From Myxococcales bacterium (GTDB lineage Bacteria; Myxococcota_A; Polyangia; Polyangiales; JADJMO01): 9,689 nucleotides of DNA. Location: NCBI GenBank assembly GCA_021783935.1, contig JAJXTK010000198.1, positions 1-9,689 on the forward strand, given 5' to 3'. The translations under genes were made by a program, and so were the position numbers. Shown piece by piece: positions 7,013 through 9,689 of this stretch (positions are counted from its first letter, which is position 1; each line of letters opens with the position of its first letter). The notes below the pieces were generated by a model, which was given only the letters and a program-made list of their open reading frames with translations, had not been told where the DNA came from and did no database searches.

Positions 7013-8368
7013 ATGTCGAGCACGGTGAAGGCGGCTGCGCGCCCCTCGGCGCGTGCGTCGAACGCGAAGGCGGGGAAGGGGGCCAATGGCGCGTCGACGG
7101 GTAAGGCCGCACGGAAGTCCGTGCCGCCCCCGCCGAAGAAGGCCGCGACGGCCGCGCGCGGCCCGAAAGCGGAGCCGTTCGAGCGCGAGGTGGTCGATCG
7201 CTTCAAGGAGGCGCTCGCGGCCGCGATCAAGAACCGGCCGGCCGACGACAGGCGCCTGGCGGGTGTCGCGCGCGCGCTGGCCCTCTGGTCGCCGCTGGCG
7301 CGCGGCGTCGTCGCGGACGCGGCCGAGGCGCTCGCGCAGAAGAAGCAGTTCGATCGCGAGCTGTTCCTCGCGGCGGTGCGCGCGCTCGGCGAGCTCGGCG
7401 ACAAGCGGGCGATCGCGCTTATCAAGGCGGGCGCGGAGCACGACGAGTCGGCCACCGCGGCGCTCTGCGCGGCCTCGTGGTCGACCGACCCCTCGCTCGC
7501 GCCCGTGCTGAACAAGGCGGCGACGCAGCGCTCTGCGCACATCGCGTTCACCGCGGAGCTCGCGCGCGTGATCCGCGGCGAGTCGCCGGGCGCGCACCTG
7601 CGCGGCCTCGCGCCGAAGATCAAGGAGTCGCACCGCATCTCGCTGTGCGCCGAGGTGCTCGTGCCGGTCGCGCGCATCCCCAAGGTGGCGCCGGGGGTGC
7701 AGCACGCGCTCGAGGTCCTGCGCGACGCCGAGCGTCACCTCGGCCGCTGGCTCGTCATGGCCGAGGTCGCGGTGCACGGCGGCGATCTCAAGCCGATCGC
7801 CGAGGCGCGCGAGAAGTCGAACGAAGGTCCCGGGGGCGCCCGCGCCGCGTGGGCCTACGTCGCGTGGGCGCTCGATCCGACCGCGCCGGCGCCGGTCGCG
7901 CGGCCGACGACCGAGCTCGTCGCGCGCCTGTCGGATCGGCCGAGCGCCGATCGCGACACGAAGTTCCTCTTCCGACTCGCGCAGGCGGGCGTGCGCACCA
8001 CCAAGCAGCTGCTCGAGACCTTCGCCCGCGAGCTGCCCAAGGGGGAAGACGACGACGCCGTGCGCGCGGCGGCCTACCTCGTGCGCGATCACGGGCGCGA
8101 CGATCTCGTGCAGCCCATGGTCGAGATCGCGAGGAACCCGCAGCGGCGTGACGAGCTGCGGGGCCTGACCGCGGCGGCGCTGTGGGACGCCGGGCGCCGC
8201 GATCTCGCGAAGGAGCTCGCGCAGGAGCTGATCACGCAGCAGGCGGGGCTGTACTCGGGCGCGTGGGCGATGCTGGTGCTGTTGGCGGCGCAAGGGCGCA
8301 TCCCGGCCGGAACGCCGCTCGCGTTCGAGCCGGTCGTGCGCTGGATTCAGGCGGGGTGGCTCGAGTAG
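7013..8368 (+). CDS. HEAT-like alpha-solenoid protein with basic disordered N-terminal tail; function unknown
   Basis: The product has 451 residues and no signal peptide or membrane segment. Residues 1-53 are Ala/Lys/Pro-rich and carry twelve Lys/Arg with no acidic residue, including PPPPKK (38-43), resembling histone H1-like tails that may touch nucleic acid or acidic partners (inference). From about residue 57 to the end the sequence is a run of amphipathic helices with Ala/Leu spacing, for example FLAAVRALGELGDKRAIALI and AVRAAAYLVRDHGRDDLVQP, in the pattern of HEAT repeats, which usually build protein-binding scaffolds. I see no catalytic motif. The ATG start fits the extended -10 box 9 nt upstream and the onset of the tail. 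It is separated from the PilZ gene by 91 nt with two hairpins and is probably its own transcription unit. Confidence 0.85.
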   Translation: MSSTVKAAARPSARASNAKAGKGANGASTGKAARKSVPPPPKKAATAARGPKAEPFEREVVDRFKEALAAAIKNRPADDRRLAGVARALALWSPLARGVVADAAEALAQKKQFDRELFLAAVRALGELGDKRAIALIKAGAEHDESATAALCAASWSTDPSLAPVLNKAATQRSAHIAFTAELARVIRGESPGAHLRGLAPKIKESHRISLCAEVLVPVARIPKVAPGVQHALEVLRDAERHLGRWLVMAEVAVHGGDLKPIAEAREKSNEGPGGARAAWAYVAWALDPTAPAPVARPTTELVARLSDRPSADRDTKFLFRLAQAGVRTTKQLLETFARELPKGEDDDAVRAAAYLVRDHGRDDLVQPMVEIARNPQRRDELRGLTAAALWDAGRRDLAKELAQELITQQAGLYSGAWAMLVLLAAQGRIPAGTPLAFEPVVRWIQAGWLE

Positions 8369-8391
8369 GAGCGGGCGCGTTTCGCCGCGGG

Positions 8392-8417
8392 GAACGCGCG
8401 CCGCGCGCCGCGCGTTC
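8392..8417. repeat. Perfect 9-bp inverted repeat between two genes
   Basis: GAACGCGCG (8392-8400) and CGCGCGTTC (8409-8417) are perfect reverse complements separated by 8 nt. It begins 24 nt after the HEAT-like stop and ends 7 nt before the preferred GTG at 8425. With no T-tract it is not a classical terminator; it could be a Rho-associated or processing hairpin, or an operator. Part of the symmetry may simply come from the CG-rich composition. Confidence 0.45.
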
Positions 8418-8424
8418 TGCCCAC

Positions 8425-9689
8425 GTGCCTCCCGCTCGCGGGCGCGTTCGCGCGTTCGCGCTCGCGCTGTTGACCGTGATCGTCGCCGGGTTGATCCCGG
8501 GCGGTCCGCTGGTGCTCTTGCCGGAGCGCGATCCGATCGCCGACGCGCTGCCGCCGCCGCCGGTGCCGCAGGCGCAACGCCAGGGCTCGGCCGTCGTCAC
8601 GGTGCGCACCCGCGACGGCGCGCCGCTGGCCGGCGCCATCGTTCGCGCGATCTTCGTCCAGGAGGGGCGCGCCTACCTCGCCGGGCGCGCGAGCTCGGGG
8701 CTCGACGGTCGCGCGTCGATCGGCTCGCTGCCCGTGGGCGCGCACTGGTTCCTCGTCGACAAGCCCGGCCTCGCGCGGGCCAGCGCAGAGCGCCTCGTGG
8801 CGGCCGAGCCGGTGCAGATCGAGCTGCGTCTAGCCGCCGAGCGGCCGCTGAGGCTGCAGCTTCGCGACGACCTCGGCAAGCCGCTCGCCGGGGTCGACGT
8901 CGAGGTGCACGGCGCCGATCCGCTGCCCAAGGGCGCGAAGACCGACACCGCGGGCATCGCCTCGCCGCACGGCATCGCCGAGGGCGCCCTGCGCGTCATC
9001 GCGCGCCTGCCGGGCTACGACGAAGCCGACGTGACGCTCGGGGCGAAGGACGCGAGCGCGACGATCGTGCTGCACAAGCTCGGCTCGCTCGTCGTCACGG
9101 TCGTCGACGTGCAGGGGCAGAAGGTCCCGGCGGCGACGGTCGCCATCGCTGGCGGCAGCCTCGCCGTGCCGCGCACGACGACGACCGGCGCGGACGGGGC
9201 CGCGCGCATCGCGGGGCTCACGGCCGGCAGCTACGATCTGCGCGCCACCAAGGGCTCGCTCGTCTCGCCCGTCGAGATCGGCGTCGCGCTGCGGCGAGGC
9301 GTCGACGGGACCATCACGTTGCGGCTCGAGCAGGGGCGCGAGCTGCGCGTGCACGTCGTCGACGAAGGCGGGCGCGCGGTCAAGGACGCGGACGTGGTCG
9401 CGATCGAAGGGGGCATCTCGCCGTTCGCGCTGGAGGGGAAGACCGACGCCCGCGGCGAGGCGACGCTAGGCCCGATCGCCGCCTCGCGGGCCGCGATCGC
9501 GGTGCGCGCCGACGGCTTCGTGCCGCGGGGGCCGATCGCCGTCCCGGCGACGAGCGATCCGTCGAAGCTCGAGCCGATCGAGCTGGTGATCCGGCGCGCC
9601 GCGACGTTGGTCGGCGAGGTCGTCGACGCGCGAGGCTTCCCGATCGACGGGGCGACGATCGAGGTCGTGGGGACCGATCTCGACGGCCA
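8425..9689 (+). CDS. Exported protein with carboxypeptidase-regulatory-like (Ig-fold) repeats, 5' part only
   Basis: The frame is open to the window end, giving 421 residues and no stop. From GTG 8425 the protein begins MPPARGRVRAFA, a basic n-region, then a hydrophobic stretch LALLTVIVAGLIPGGPLVLL (13-32), so it is a signal peptide or anchor. A Pro-rich linker (PPPPVP) follows. Five related units start near residues 56, 142, 222, 307 and 395, the last cut off; each has a strand of the type LxVxVxDxxGxPVxGAxVxV and most have a later GxDGxAxIxxLxAGxYxLxA. This is the pattern of CarboxypepD_reg-type beta sandwiches found in surface and adhesion-like proteins. No catalytic domain is seen in this part. 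An alternative start, GTG 8356, would overlap the upstream gene by 13 nt; 8425 is preferred because it puts the signal near the N-terminus. Neither start has a clear Shine-Dalgarno site. Confidence 0.82.
   Translation, partial: MPPARGRVRAFALALLTVIVAGLIPGGPLVLLPERDPIADALPPPPVPQAQRQGSAVVTVRTRDGAPLAGAIVRAIFVQEGRAYLAGRASSGLDGRASIGSLPVGAHWFLVDKPGLARASAERLVAAEPVQIELRLAAERPLRLQLRDDLGKPLAGVDVEVHGADPLPKGAKTDTAGIASPHGIAEGALRVIARLPGYDEADVTLGAKDASATIVLHKLGSLVVTVVDVQGQKVPAATVAIAGGSLAVPRTTTTGADGAARIAGLTAGSYDLRATKGSLVSPVEIGVALRRGVDGTITLRLEQGRELRVHVVDEGGRAVKDADVVAIEGGISPFALEGKTDARGEATLGPIAASRAAIAVRADGFVPRGPIAVPATSDPSKLEPIELVIRRAATLVGEVVDARGFPIDGATIEVVGTDLDG

Noticed and set aside
6962..8293. Minus-strand frame of 443 codons opposite the HEAT-like gene
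   Set aside because: The product is extremely Arg/Leu/Gly-rich without domain signals; the plus strand has a plausible start, promoter box and helical repeat pattern.
8442..8467. Short tandem GCGCGTTC repeat (two copies and partial third)
   Set aside because: It lies in the signal-peptide coding region and is only two units plus degenerate remains; best explained by GC-rich coding sequence.

Overview
This is a high-GC chromosomal window, most likely from a myxobacterium or a close relative (Myxococcota, perhaps the Polyangia side). That placement is an inference from three things: the very GC-rich third codon positions, the style of the proteins (a GT51 glycosyltransferase behind a long beta-rich exported domain, a GYF_2-like membrane protein, a PilZ protein, a HEAT-like solenoid and a carboxypeptidase-regulatory-repeat protein), and the AspRS type. 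No single marker proves it.

Layout. Positions 1-393 are the 3' end of a 23S rRNA gene, from about E. coli position 2508 onward and including the sarcin-ricin loop. A 77-nt spacer, 5S rRNA (471-589) and a strong intrinsic terminator (598-636) close the rrn operon. Next is a plus-strand envelope gene (693-2990) encoding a membrane-anchored monofunctional peptidoglycan glycosyltransferase. It converges with a minus-strand gene (3017-4414) for a GYF_2-like, single-pass membrane protein of unknown role. A 246-nt divergent intergenic region leads into aspS (4661-6589). A small PilZ-domain gene (6595-6921) starts 5 nt after aspS. It is followed by a HEAT-like alpha-solenoid protein with a basic disordered tail (7013-8368) and the 5' part of an exported protein made of about 85-residue Ig-like repeats (8425 to the window end).

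Functional picture. Most of the window is rRNA, translation (aspS) and cell-envelope genes. I see no phage, IS, CRISPR, toxin-antitoxin or defence cassette, and no convincing undescribed multi-gene system. The features most worth a second look are: (i) TAGnnT -10-like boxes at a fixed short distance from start codons that lack Shine-Dalgarno sequences, suggesting leaderless mRNAs; (ii) the GT51 domain fused to a roughly 500-residue AsmA/TamB-like region, with a PBP1C-like Met in motif 2; (iii) an AspRS predicted to be non-discriminating, with unusual residues in its flipping loop; (iv) a PilZ gene with a degenerate c-di-GMP motif behind aspS; and (v) perfect or near-perfect inverted repeats flanking the HEAT-like gene.
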